Source: Acidobacteria bacterium 28-9 (GTDB lineage Bacteria; Acidobacteriota; Blastocatellia; Pyrinomonadales; Pyrinomonadaceae). From it: a stretch of 40,495 nt of DNA. Made by a program: the position numbers and the translations under genes. This document shows, piece after piece, positions 8,428-16,106 of the stretch (its first letter is position 1; every line of letters begins with the position of its first letter). The stretch is from assembly GCA_002050355.1 (NCBI GenBank), contig MWYY01000013.1:1-40495 (forward strand), read 5' to 3'. Under the pieces are notes generated by a model. The model did not search any database. It was not told the DNA's origin and saw nothing but the letters and a program-made list of their open reading frames with translations.

Positions 8428-9432
8428 TTACTTGATTCCTTTTTTCTTCATCCATTCTCCTTGTTTCCGTTCAATCTCCACCTCGTATTTGGTTGACCCC
8501 TCAAGTTCTCTCACTACCATTCTGTCATTCAACATAAAATCAGCGTAACGAGGAATCTCTCGCTCATCCAAGCCGTCCAAGATTGCTAATGCTAAAGCGT
8601 TGTTCCACGCTGCGCGATATTGCTGCAATCGTGCGCCGTAAGTAGCGGTTGCCAAACGTGGAGAACCGATATAACCCTGCCAATTCCGTGCTTTGGCTGT
8701 TTGGAATAATTCAGGCAGAGTGTTAGCGGGCTGCGGCGGAAGTTGGTTGAAAATTGGATTAACGAGGTCTGGGCGCAAAAACAACAAGCGGCTCGTTTCT
8801 TCCAATCCGGCGTGAACGTCTAACAATCCGTTCTCTTTTTCTTCTGCCGCAGACGCGCGCGGGTAAGATTGTATCAGCTTTAGTTTAGATAGTTGTTCCG
8901 CCGTAGGTTCGAGTCCGTGTAAATTAACCATCCTTCCGCCATAAGTATCGCGGAAGTAATCTCCGGCTTGGTCTAACATTAGGTTGTGGAATGGCGCACC
9001 GTGACCATGCATGATGAAAATCCGGCGAAATCCCTGTTCTCCGAGTTCGGTGGCTAAATCCATAAAGACGGCTCGCAACGTCGTCCGGCGAATCGAATAA
9101 GTGCCTGGAAAAACATACTTCCCGCCAATTTCGTTCCCACCTGCGTGACCCAGCGGCGTTATCGGAAAGACAAGCACAGCCCAACCGGAACGCGCGACAA
9201 TCGCTTCCGCCAGTCGTTCGGTCAGCCACTCGTTTGAGTAGCCGTCAGTGAACGAAGGAAGATGCGGTCCATGCTCTTCGAGCATGCCGCCGGGAAGTAT
9301 GACCACGGTTTTTTGTTTGTCGAGAGCGCGTATCTGCTCTACGTTCATCTGCGCCACGTGATGGATTTGGGCACTCACTGTAACGCACGACAGCGCGGCA
9401 AGAACAGCAATCATTAATATTCGTTTCATCAT
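8428..9432 (-). CDS. Exported creatininase-family amidohydrolase, cassette gene
   Basis: 334 aa from the ATG at 9432, preceded by AGGAACAAG. Signal peptide MMKRILMIAVLAALSCVTVS ends near AQIHH. Creatininase-fold metal site: VILPGGMLEEHGPHLPSFTD (Glu and His ligands), GNEIGG, IFIMHGHGAPFHN (second His cluster), and LLDVHAGLEETSRLL (HAGxxET, the last metal-binding Glu). Relatives open creatinine or remove formyl groups in cofactor and F420-type pathways. Export makes a degradative role more likely. Length is near the family norm plus the signal peptide. Confidence 0.88.
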   Translation of the reverse strand: MMKRILMIAVLAALSCVTVSAQIHHVAQMNVEQIRALDKQKTVVILPGGMLEEHGPHLPSFTDGYSNEWLTERLAEAIVARSGWAVLVFPITPLGHAGGNEIGGKYVFPGTYSIRRTTLRAVFMDLATELGEQGFRRIFIMHGHGAPFHNLMLDQAGDYFRDTYGGRMVNLHGLEPTAEQLSKLKLIQSYPRASAAEEKENGLLDVHAGLEETSRLLFLRPDLVNPIFNQLPPQPANTLPELFQTAKARNWQGYIGSPRLATATYGARLQQYRAAWNNALALAILDGLDEREIPRYADFMLNDRMVVRELEGSTKYEVEIERKQGEWMKKKGIK

Positions 9433-9459
9433 CTTGTTCCTCATCTGGTTGTAAACAAA

Positions 9460-9469
9460 GCCGCCAAAC
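9460..9469 (-). other. Cassette boundary: R-box remnant without a full attC
   Basis: GCCGCCAAAC pairs with the R'' region of attC 8, so it marks the start of the creatininase cassette. The neighbouring cassette's attC would be expected at about 9470-9570, but no attC arms are recognisable there. Confidence 0.6.
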
Positions 9470-9495
9470 GCATATTCAAGTTTATATTTCGATAA

Positions 9496-9531
9496 AGTTT
9501 GTTGCTTAGCTATACGGCTAAGCAACAAACT
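9496..9531. repeat. Perfect 15-bp inverted repeat with 6-nt loop
   Basis: AGTTTGTTGCTTAGC and its reverse complement flank the loop TATACG. There is no T-run next to it in either direction strong enough for a standard terminator. It sits exactly where an attC is missing, between the creatininase gene start and the end of the secreted-protein gene at 9557. It could stop leftward transcription or be what remains of a recombination site. Confidence 0.6.
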
Positions 9532-9556
9532 ACTGCTTTAACGCCTCCGTCTCGGA

Positions 9557-10087
9557 TTATGGTAGTGGTTCTGACTGAATGCGTGTCGCCGTTGCCGTTG
9601 CCGTGCCGGAGAAAACCAGTGTTCCGTTGGGGGCGAAAATATCCACTTTGCCTGGACCTTGCCAGGTGTCGCCCGACCTGCTCAGGATGACGGTCTGCCG
9701 GATTTTATGCAGCCCCGTCGGACTTGAATCAGGAGCGTAGAAAAGCTGGAAAAATGTCACCGCGAATCGTCGGGAGTTTGCGCCGCCGACTCGTTCCCAA
9801 ACGCCATATTGCGGGCTGCCGCTTTGCGTTGGTCCGACATCTCCGTCGCCGCTTGCCGTAAAGCCACCGTCTTTGGTGAAGTTCATCAGAACCCGGAATG
9901 GCGGCGGTCCGCCCGGTCCTGCCGTTACGACACCCATCCAACTGCCAGTCGGGTTCGCGGCATTATCAAAATTGCTCTTAATGGTTGTTTCATCTGCTTG
10001 AGTCTGATTTTCATCGGATTGAGCAAAAGTTGCCATTGTCGTCATCGCGGCGATAATTAACGCCAAAAATATTTTTCTCATAATCAT
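9557..10087 (-). CDS. Small secreted protein of unknown function
   Basis: 176 aa from the ATG at 10087, which has an excellent AAAGGAGG ribosome binding site. Signal peptide MIMRKIFLALIIAAMTTMAT is followed by AQSDENQTQADETT. The mature part looks all-beta: PTGSWMGVVTAGPGGPPPF, RVLMNFTKDGGFTASGDGD, YGVWERVGG, IRQTVILSRSGDTWQG and VFSGTATATATRIQ. The pattern of antiparallel strands with GSW and GxW turns suggests a lipocalin-like barrel. No enzyme motif is visible. It is transcribed divergently from the winged-helix/TPR regulator at 10384, its probable controller. Confidence 0.75.
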   Translation of the reverse strand: MIMRKIFLALIIAAMTTMATFAQSDENQTQADETTIKSNFDNAANPTGSWMGVVTAGPGGPPPFRVLMNFTKDGGFTASGDGDVGPTQSGSPQYGVWERVGGANSRRFAVTFFQLFYAPDSSPTGLHKIRQTVILSRSGDTWQGPGKVDIFAPNGTLVFSGTATATATRIQSEPLP

Positions 10088-10383
10088 AAAATTTCCTCCT
10101 TTGGTTGTTTGAAGCAGAAAACAACCGACGCTGTTTATCGGTCGGGTTGTCTTTTGCAGTGTTGGTTGTTGGTTGATGCTGATGCCGGGAACCGGCAAGT
10201 TGATTTTTTGCATTGTCTTTTATCTCCTCTGGTAATGTGTTATATTTTCGCTCGAAAGCGACATCTTGAAACGAAAGCTGTCTCTGGCTTCAGTTTGGAC
10301 AATACTCTCCGGGCATTTAAAAAGTCCTCTGAAAAATCTCGATTATTTCTAGGAAAATTCTCGGCAGGTTCTCGGAAGGTCTT
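10088..10383. promoter_or_regulatory. Divergent intergenic region
   Basis: 296 bases between a leftward secreted-protein gene and a rightward winged-helix/TPR gene. It must hold both promoters. The only clear structure is the 11-bp tandem repeat series next to the right-hand gene, listed separately. Confidence 0.5.
10325..10379 (+). promoter_or_regulatory. Tandem 11-bp direct repeats: candidate operator of the winged-helix regulator
   Basis: Three contiguous units, TTCTAGGAAAA (10347), TTCTCGGCAGG (10358) and TTCTCGGAAGG (10369), are preceded by two weaker units at 10336 and 10325, all in 11-bp phase. OmpR/PhoB-type winged-helix domains bind head-to-tail sites spaced by 11 bp. The gene starting at 10384 encodes such a domain, so autoregulation is the simplest reading. 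The last unit overlaps the ribosome binding site (GGAAGG), which would also allow repression of translation initiation. Confidence 0.6.
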
Positions 10384-12504
10384 ATGAGCGAAAATCCAAA
10401 GCATTTTTACGAGTTTGGCGAATATCGTCTCGACCCATTCGAGCGGCGATTGCTGCGCAGCGGACGAGTTATACTGCTGACTCCGAAGGCTTTTGAGACG
10501 CTTTGCTTACTCGTCGAAAACGGCGGGCATCTGCTTGAGAAAAATCGTCTGATGGAAATGCTCTGGGCGGATGCATTTGTCGAGGAAGGCAACTTAGCCG
10601 ATAACATTTCCAAAATCAGACAGGCTTTGGGCGACAGCCGGAAAGCACCGAAGTTTATCGAAACCGTTTCGGGGCGCGGTTATCGTTTTATCGCCAAAGT
10701 CGAAAAAATTGAAGCAAAAGCGTTTCAAGATTTAACGCCTGAATCGGAAAAAACACCAGCGAATTTTTCTGATGAAACGAGCGCGAACCGGCAGTTGCAA
10801 ACCGCGTCAACCGAGCCTGCAAACGACGAAAAGGAATTACCGAAAACACAAGTAGGAAGAGAGGTAACCTTTTTTCAAGCGTCCGTTGCCGACTATTTTT
10901 CACCGCGAGAGATACGGGCAGAAAAGCCGGTAAGCAAGCCGTCGGCAAAACTTGATTCGACGCGCAAGCGCCCTGCGACAAACATTTCGCCGTTTAAGAC
11001 AGGTCTTTGGAAACAGCGAAGCCGAATTTTAGTCGGAGTAGCCACTTTCATCTTAACCGGAAGCCTGCTTTTCTATTTTTGGAACGCGAACCAAACGCAG
11101 CCGTCAACCGACCAACCGACGGCGAAATCAATCGCCGTGCTTCCGTTTAAGCCATTGGCGGCGAACGACCGGGACGAATCGCTCGAACTGGGAATGAGCG
11201 ATACGTTGATTTCCAGACTCGCCCGTCTCCAGCAAATCACGGTGCGCCCAATCAGCGCCGTGCGTCGCTATACCGGCTTGGAGCAGGACGCGGCTTCTGC
11301 CGGTCGAGAACTGCAAGTGGAATCGGTGTTGGAAGGAAACATTCAGCGAGCGGGCGAGCGAATCAGAATAACGACGCGGCTGGTGCGAGTCGAAGACGGC
11401 AGGACGCTATGGACGGAAACCTTTGATGAAAAATTCACGGATATTTTCACCGTTCAGGATTCAATTTCTCAAAAAATAATCGGGTCACTGGCTTTGCAGT
11501 TGACCGGCGAGGAGCGTAATCAGTTAACCAAAAAATACACCGCCGACACGGAGGCTTATCAGCTTTATCTCAAAGGTCGCTATTTTTGGAACAAGTTAAC
11601 GCCGGAAGGCTTCGAGAAAAGTCTGGAGTTTTACCGGCAGGCGATTGACATTGACCCGAATTACGCGCTCGCCTACGCCGGACTCGCCGATTCCTACAAT
11701 CTGCTGGGAAGCTACGGCGTGCTGCCGTTGAAGGAATCACATCCGAAGGCGCGGGCGGCGGCGGAGAAGGCTCTGGAGATAGACGGCGAACTTGCCGAAG
11801 CGCATACTGCGCTGGCGGCGGTCATCGCCGATTATTATTGGGACTGGGCAGCAGCCGAAAAACATTTCAAACAAGCCATCGCCTTGAATCCGAATTATCC
11901 GGTGGCGCGTAACTGGTATTCGCAGCAATTGGCGCGAATGGGACGGCTCGACGAATCAATCGAAGAAGCAAAACGAGCGCAGACGGTCGACCCTATTTCG
12001 CCCAGTGCCAACGCGCACGTCGGATTAGCTCTTTACCGCGCTCGACGTTACGACGAAGCAATCGCGCAGTTGCAAAAAGCACTGGAAATTAACGCCGACG
12101 CGCTTGACGCGCACATCTTTCTCGGCTTTGTTTATGTTCAGCAAGGAAAAAACGAAGAGGCAATCGCCGAATTTCAAACAGTAGTCAAACTCTCGGAACG
12201 AAATCCGAATTTGCTTGCGCTTCTTGGCTACGCCTACGCGACGGCGGGAAAGCCGGAGGAAGCGCGGGTGATTCTCAAGGAGATAAATGAACAATCAAAG
12301 AATCAGCCAATTTCTCCGTTTGAAACGGCGATGATTTACATCGGACTCGGCGAACGCGAGCAAGCCTTCGCCTGGCTGGAAAAAGCATACGACGAGCGGG
12401 CTTGGCAATTGGGTTTTCTCAAAGTAGAGCCAATCTTCGATCCGCTTCGCTCGGATTCACGCTTCACAGACCTGATGCGGCGCGCCAATCTCATACCTCA
12501 TTAA
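10384..12504 (+). CDS. CadC-like membrane regulator: winged helix, TM, TolB-like domain, TPRs
   Basis: 706 aa. Residues 8-105 form an OmpR/PhoB-type winged helix (YRLDPFERRLLRSGRVILLT, LMEMLWADAFVEEGNLADNI, ETVSGRGYRFIAKVE). A variable linker leads to a transmembrane helix at about 215-235 (ILVGVATFILTGSLLFYFW). A TolB-like domain follows (KSIAVLPFKPLAANDRDESL through QDSISQKIIG), then at least six TPR units (NYALAYAGLADSYNLLG, AEAHTALAAVIADYY and so on). This layout suits an inner-membrane transcription regulator sensing through periplasmic TPRs. It is the only cassette-region gene on the + strand and has 11-bp repeats at its promoter. Confidence 0.92.
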   Translation: MSENPKHFYEFGEYRLDPFERRLLRSGRVILLTPKAFETLCLLVENGGHLLEKNRLMEMLWADAFVEEGNLADNISKIRQALGDSRKAPKFIETVSGRGYRFIAKVEKIEAKAFQDLTPESEKTPANFSDETSANRQLQTASTEPANDEKELPKTQVGREVTFFQASVADYFSPREIRAEKPVSKPSAKLDSTRKRPATNISPFKTGLWKQRSRILVGVATFILTGSLLFYFWNANQTQPSTDQPTAKSIAVLPFKPLAANDRDESLELGMSDTLISRLARLQQITVRPISAVRRYTGLEQDAASAGRELQVESVLEGNIQRAGERIRITTRLVRVEDGRTLWTETFDEKFTDIFTVQDSISQKIIGSLALQLTGEERNQLTKKYTADTEAYQLYLKGRYFWNKLTPEGFEKSLEFYRQAIDIDPNYALAYAGLADSYNLLGSYGVLPLKESHPKARAAAEKALEIDGELAEAHTALAAVIADYYWDWAAAEKHFKQAIALNPNYPVARNWYSQQLARMGRLDESIEEAKRAQTVDPISPSANAHVGLALYRARRYDEAIAQLQKALEINADALDAHIFLGFVYVQQGKNEEAIAEFQTVVKLSERNPNLLALLGYAYATAGKPEEARVILKEINEQSKNQPISPFETAMIYIGLGEREQAFAWLEKAYDERAWQLGFLKVEPIFDPLRSDSRFTDLMRRANLIPH

Positions 12505-12825
12505 CCGCAACTTTGCCATTAACTCGATAAGATACATACAAACGCGAAGATGCACATCAAACCGCTTCGCTGGCATCTGTCGGAGTTTTCGATGTATTGC
12601 GATGGTTAGAGCGGATTTGGAATCAATCTACGGAATAAAATCACTATCAGAAGCGGTCTAGCGGCAGCGGACGGTTTATCTTTTGTTAATCAAACCACCG
12701 GTTACTGCAGATGGTTTATCTTTGGCAAGTTCAACCGCCCGCTGCTGCAGACGCTTCTAACCCAGTTCTCCATACATCCAATCTAAAGCCGCTCTAGTTG
12801 GAGGGCGTTTTAATTTTAAACAAGC
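12505..12825. other. Non-coding stretch between the TPR regulator and attC 9
   Basis: 321 bases without a credible gene. The centre (12608-12795) is a complex repeat, listed separately. The first 100 bases and the last 30 show nothing further. Confidence 0.6.
12608..12795. repeat. Nested inverted/direct repeat element, about 188 bp
   Basis: The outer ends AGAGCGG and CCGCTCT are inverted. Inside, the arm 12650-12676 (GAAGCGGTCTAGCGGCAGCG onward) pairs with 12733-12757 with few mismatches. Between them are two direct copies, 40 bp apart, each starting GGTTTATCTTT (12673, 12713) and ending CTGCAG (12705, 12745). It resembles a MITE or a structured repeat rather than an attC, and could end rightward transcription of the TPR gene. 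Confidence 0.6.
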
Positions 12826-12938
12826 GGCTAACGGCTGAGATGACGTGGGGCGAAACCGCCACCACCTAAGTTTAGGGTAAAGAAGCAACGTCATAAGAAG
12901 GTCGCTGTTTCGCCCTCACGTCCATTGAATTGTTGGGT
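12826..12938 (-). repeat. attC site 9 (113 bp)
   Basis: It is bounded by GGCTAAC and GTTGGGT. It belongs to the beta-propeller cassette (far end ACCCAAC at 14160, perfect). Its left box GGCTAAC starts the atypical 9470-12832 segment, and no complementary R'' box was found at the segment's other end. Confidence 0.92.
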
Positions 12939-13021
12939 GCGTGTTATGTTTCAAAAGTCTTCTGACAATCAAAGAAACTAAATGAATTAAAATCAGTCTT
13001 ATTCCGCACAATTCGAGATTA

Positions 13022-14119
13022 TCATTTAACCCGTTTGCCGATACCAATGCCATTCGAGCCGTCCGCTTCAGCGAATTTTTTGAACTCGAAAGTTTTCAAA
13101 TCAACGCTGCTAAAGTATGTGTCTATATGGCTGGAAACATAAGCCACGTTGCCGTCCGGCGAAACTGCAACGGCAATCGGAGCTTTACCAACTTTCAAAC
13201 GACGAACGATTGTTCCGCTTTTGATTTCAAGCACGACGACTTGCGAATCGTTCACTGCGGGAAACAGAATATACTCGCCGTCGGGCGTTGGTTTTGGATA
13301 AAGCATCTGCCCAACTTCTAAGCCTTGAAAATGACGTTCAATAGCAAGATTTTCAGGATTGAGTAAAACGGCTTCACCGCTCCCGGCGGCAATGATAAAA
13401 CGGTTGTCCGTCGTGTAATGCAGACCGCGCGCCGGCGTTGAAAGTTTCATTTTCGCCAGAATCTCGCCCGTTTCGGGGTTGATTTTGAACACGCCGTTCT
13501 CTCCGGCAAACAAATAAAGATACTTACCGTCGGGCGAAAAAATAAAATTGTGCGTTCCGGCTGGAACAGCGAAAGAGCGTTTCAGCCGCCGTTTTTTCAC
13601 GTCATAAACAAGGACGAAATCGCCGCCGACTTCTGTGTTGACAAACAATTCATCGCCTTTCGGCGGTCGCAACTTTACGCCGTGCGGAGCTTTGCCCGAA
13701 ACCGAAACGCCGTCTTTCGTCAAAAGATTTTCAGTCGAGAGTTTGTATTTCTCTTTCATTCGGCGAATGTCAATTACCGAAATGCTGTTGCCCGGCGTGC
13801 CGATGCGATGGTCATAATCTTCTATACCGAAATTTGAAACGTAAGCGGTTTTGCCGTCTGCCGAAATCTCGACTTCGTGTGGTTTGAAACCGACTGCGAC
13901 GCTGCCGAGCCTCGCGCCCGCTTGCGAATCATAAAAACCGACGCGGGCAGCTTGAGGTTCGACGGCAACAATGGTGTATTTCTTTTCTTGGGCAACGCAG
14001 ATTTGAATCGGTGCTAAAACGCTAATGAAAATTGACAGTCCGAACGCGATACCCAAAATTCGCAGCAAATCAATCTTTGATAGCGATAGCAGTTTAATTG
14101 ATGTTAAAATAAATTTCAT
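13022..14119 (-). CDS. Exported YVTN-type beta-propeller protein, cassette gene
   Basis: 365 aa. A long N-region with a hydrophobic core (RILGIAFGLSIFISVLAPIQ) ends near VAQEKK, consistent with a signal peptide of about 43 residues. The rest is a repeated propeller blade pattern: GFKPHEVEISADGKTAYVSN, GKAPHGVKLRPPKGDELFVN, GTHNFIFSPDGKYLYLFAG, GLHYTTDNRFIIAAG and KAPIAVAVSPDGNVAYVSS. YVTN/cytochrome-D1-like propellers bind proteins or serve as periplasmic scaffolds; enzymatic residues are not evident. The start has AGAGG five bases upstream. It is the only gene in its cassette. Confidence 0.87.
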   Translation of the reverse strand: MKFILTSIKLLSLSKIDLLRILGIAFGLSIFISVLAPIQICVAQEKKYTIVAVEPQAARVGFYDSQAGARLGSVAVGFKPHEVEISADGKTAYVSNFGIEDYDHRIGTPGNSISVIDIRRMKEKYKLSTENLLTKDGVSVSGKAPHGVKLRPPKGDELFVNTEVGGDFVLVYDVKKRRLKRSFAVPAGTHNFIFSPDGKYLYLFAGENGVFKINPETGEILAKMKLSTPARGLHYTTDNRFIIAAGSGEAVLLNPENLAIERHFQGLEVGQMLYPKPTPDGEYILFPAVNDSQVVVLEIKSGTIVRRLKVGKAPIAVAVSPDGNVAYVSSHIDTYFSSVDLKTFEFKKFAEADGSNGIGIGKRVK

Positions 14120-14159
14120 AAGCCTCTATTTAACACTCCCGCGCGAAAATTCACGAAGC

Positions 14160-14247
14160 ACCCAACGATTGAGTTGACGCGGGCGCAAAACACGCAACAT
14201 TTTTAAGAAAGTACGTAATGCGCCTCGCGTCCAATGATTTGTTCGAT
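14160..14247 (-). repeat. attC site 10 (88 bp), the one nearest intI
   Basis: It is bounded by ACCCAAC and GTTCGAT and is shorter than the others, with stem GGGCGCAAAAC and a reduced central loop. It belongs to the first cassette (decayed YtcJ-like gene), whose far end is the attI core at 16042-16048, a perfect complement. Confidence 0.88.
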
Positions 14248-14295
14248 GTGGCATTACCTTGACATGTTTTTCTGAAATAAGCTATTTCAATGATC

Positions 14296-16006
14296 TTACT
14301 TCCAGTTTTCTGACCGAAATACTTCGCGCCCTTCAAGAACACTCCATAAAACTCGCGTGCGGTGAATACTCTCATGGTCAATCTCAAACAAGTTGCGGTC
14401 AAGCAGAATGAAGTCTGCTGATTTTCCCGTCTCTAATGATCCGCTTTCATTATCAAGAAAGTTTGCATAAGCGCTGCCAATGGTATAAGCCGCGAGCACT
14501 TCCGGAAGCGTCAGTCTTTGTTCTGGAAGAAAGGCGGGTGCAGTTGAGCCGGCTTCTTCTCTGGTAAGTGCTGATTGGATTGAAACAAAGGGATTAAGCG
14601 GCGAGGCAACAGGTCCGTCAGTACTAACTGCCATAACAGCGCCGCTTTGCAGTAAATCGCGAAACCGAAACATTAAGCGGTGTCTTTCCGGTCCTAAAAG
14701 CTGCAAGGCGCGAACGGTATTGTACTCGTTGTTTTCACCAAAGTTGGGTTGTATGTTAGCGATTACTCCTAACTTCCGAAATCTGGGTAAGTCCGCGGAC
14801 GCTATCAGGTGAAGGTGAGTGATTTGATGTCTTGAATCTCTTCGACCATTAACTTGTTGTGCATGTTCGATGGCGTTTAGCGCCATATGAACTGCCCGGT
14901 CGCCCATCGCATGAAAGTGAAGCTGAAGCCCAGCCGCGTCTAATTGAGTCGACCACGCGTTTAACTCGTTCTGAGTCCAGTTTGGCTCACCACGATTACC
15001 ATTTTGAATTTTCGCCGAGATATGGCTCAAACAATGCTGCGGTTTTATCTCCAAGATCACCGTCAACAAAAATCTTCACTGTTCCTGCGTTAAGCCAAAG
15101 TCCCTGATAACGACGAGCGTTTATAACGAACTGCTCTTTACCGCTCACAATCGGTGGCGCTTCCGCACCGCTAAGCAGCATTTGCCCATGTCGAACTCGA
15201 ACTTTTAACCAACCTTTTGCCAGAGCTTCGCCATAGAAATCAGCGCGGCTACGTCCGCTTAGTTCCTGAACCGAAACTATTCCGTAGCTCGACAGCTCAT
15301 TCATGATTTCCCGAAAGTTTTTAGCAAGTTCTTCCTTCGTCAGTGACGGCACATGTTTATAAAGTAAATCCTGTGCGGTTCCGCGCAGAGTTCCTGTCGG
15401 GCGTCCCTCAGGGTCGCGAATGATAATGCCTTTCGGCGGATTTGCGGTTGTGTTTGTAATTCCGGCGATTTTTAAGGCAGGTGAGTTGGCAAACGAAGAG
15501 TGCAAAGCATTTATTACTAAAGGTCGATCCGACACAATGTTATCCAAGAACTTGAGCTCTGGACCGTCTGCGGGAAAAACAGCCGTATTCGGATTTGTTA
15601 AAAGAATCCACGATTTCCCCGCCGCTTTTTTAACACAGTTGCTAATTGCTTTTTGAGTGGCTGCGAGTGTCTTCGGATAACCTAAATCGCACCATTGTTT
15701 GCGACTAGCCGCCAAAGCCAGATGAACGTGCGTGTCATGAAAACCGGGAAGAATTAGCTTACCATCGGCATCTACAATTTTAGTCTTCTGACCAATCCAT
15801 GTTTTTATATTCGTATTGTTGCCAATGAACACCAGACGCCCATCTTTAACGGCTAATGCCTGCTTCCAAGACCGTACTGCATCCATCGTATAGACGTTTG
15901 CATTTTTCACAACCAAGTCGGCTTTGCTTTATGTCTGTGAAAGAGTTGGTTTCACCGAGATGATTGATAAGATGACAGTAACAATTATTACGTGTTGGAT
16001 ATTCAT
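14296..16006 (-). pseudogene. Decayed exported amidohydrolase, YtcJ-like (amidohydrolase family 3), first cassette
   Basis: Reading from the ATG at 16006 gives a signal peptide (MNIQHVIIVTVILSIISVKP), then an in-frame TAA at 15929-15931, then in the same frame ADLVVKNANVYTMDA, LILPGFHDTHVHLALAA (HxH metal site) and TVKIFVDGDLGDKTAAL. At about 14996-15002 the frame shifts by one; the continuation has GLQLHFHAMGDRAVHMALNA, QITHLHL, AVSTDGPVASPLNPF and GKSADFILLDRNLF. Together they make a complete YtcJ-type enzyme of about 560 aa with two lesions. An internal TTG at 15916 could give a cytoplasmic N-terminal fragment only. Confidence 0.85.
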
Positions 16007-16041
16007 TTTAAATTACATACATTTTTGAACTGGAAAAAGAC

Positions 16042-16048
16042 ATCGAAC
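16042..16048 (-). other. attI recombination core
   Basis: GTTCGAT on the minus strand, between the first cassette and intI. It is the complement of the R'' box of attC 10, so it is the insertion point of the first cassette. The attI region proper would extend rightward to about 16106. Confidence 0.8.
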
Positions 16049-16059
16049 TAGTTATTAGA

Positions 16060-16106
16060 CCGCAAACTTGCGGCATAAACCCGAAATAGGTACAATTTGC
16101 CGCATA
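16060..16106 (+). promoter_or_regulatory. Candidate intI promoter with 6-bp inverted repeat and direct repeats
   Basis: TTGCGG (16068-16073), a 17-base spacer and TACAAT (16091-16096) face intI. The -35 box is one arm of CCGCAA-AC-TTGCGG. TTGCGGCATAA and TTTGCCGCATAA recur 29 bases apart and could be integrase-binding direct repeats of attI. No LexA-box consensus was recognised. Confidence 0.4.

Noticed and set aside
9496..9531. The palindrome as an eleventh attC
   Set aside because: Its arms have the wrong polarity (GTTGCTT on the left of the minus-strand reading) and lack the GACGTG arms; it is kept only as a possible remnant.
9499..9690. Plus-strand ORF starting in the palindrome
   Set aside because: It is antisense to the end of the secreted-protein gene, begins with TTG inside a hairpin and has no ribosome binding site.
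219..14247. Regularly recurring repeats resembling a CRISPR-like or interspersed repeat array
   Set aside because: Spacing is 0.6-4.4 kb, each interval contains a gene, and the repeats have attC boxes and arms; there are no short spacers or cas genes.
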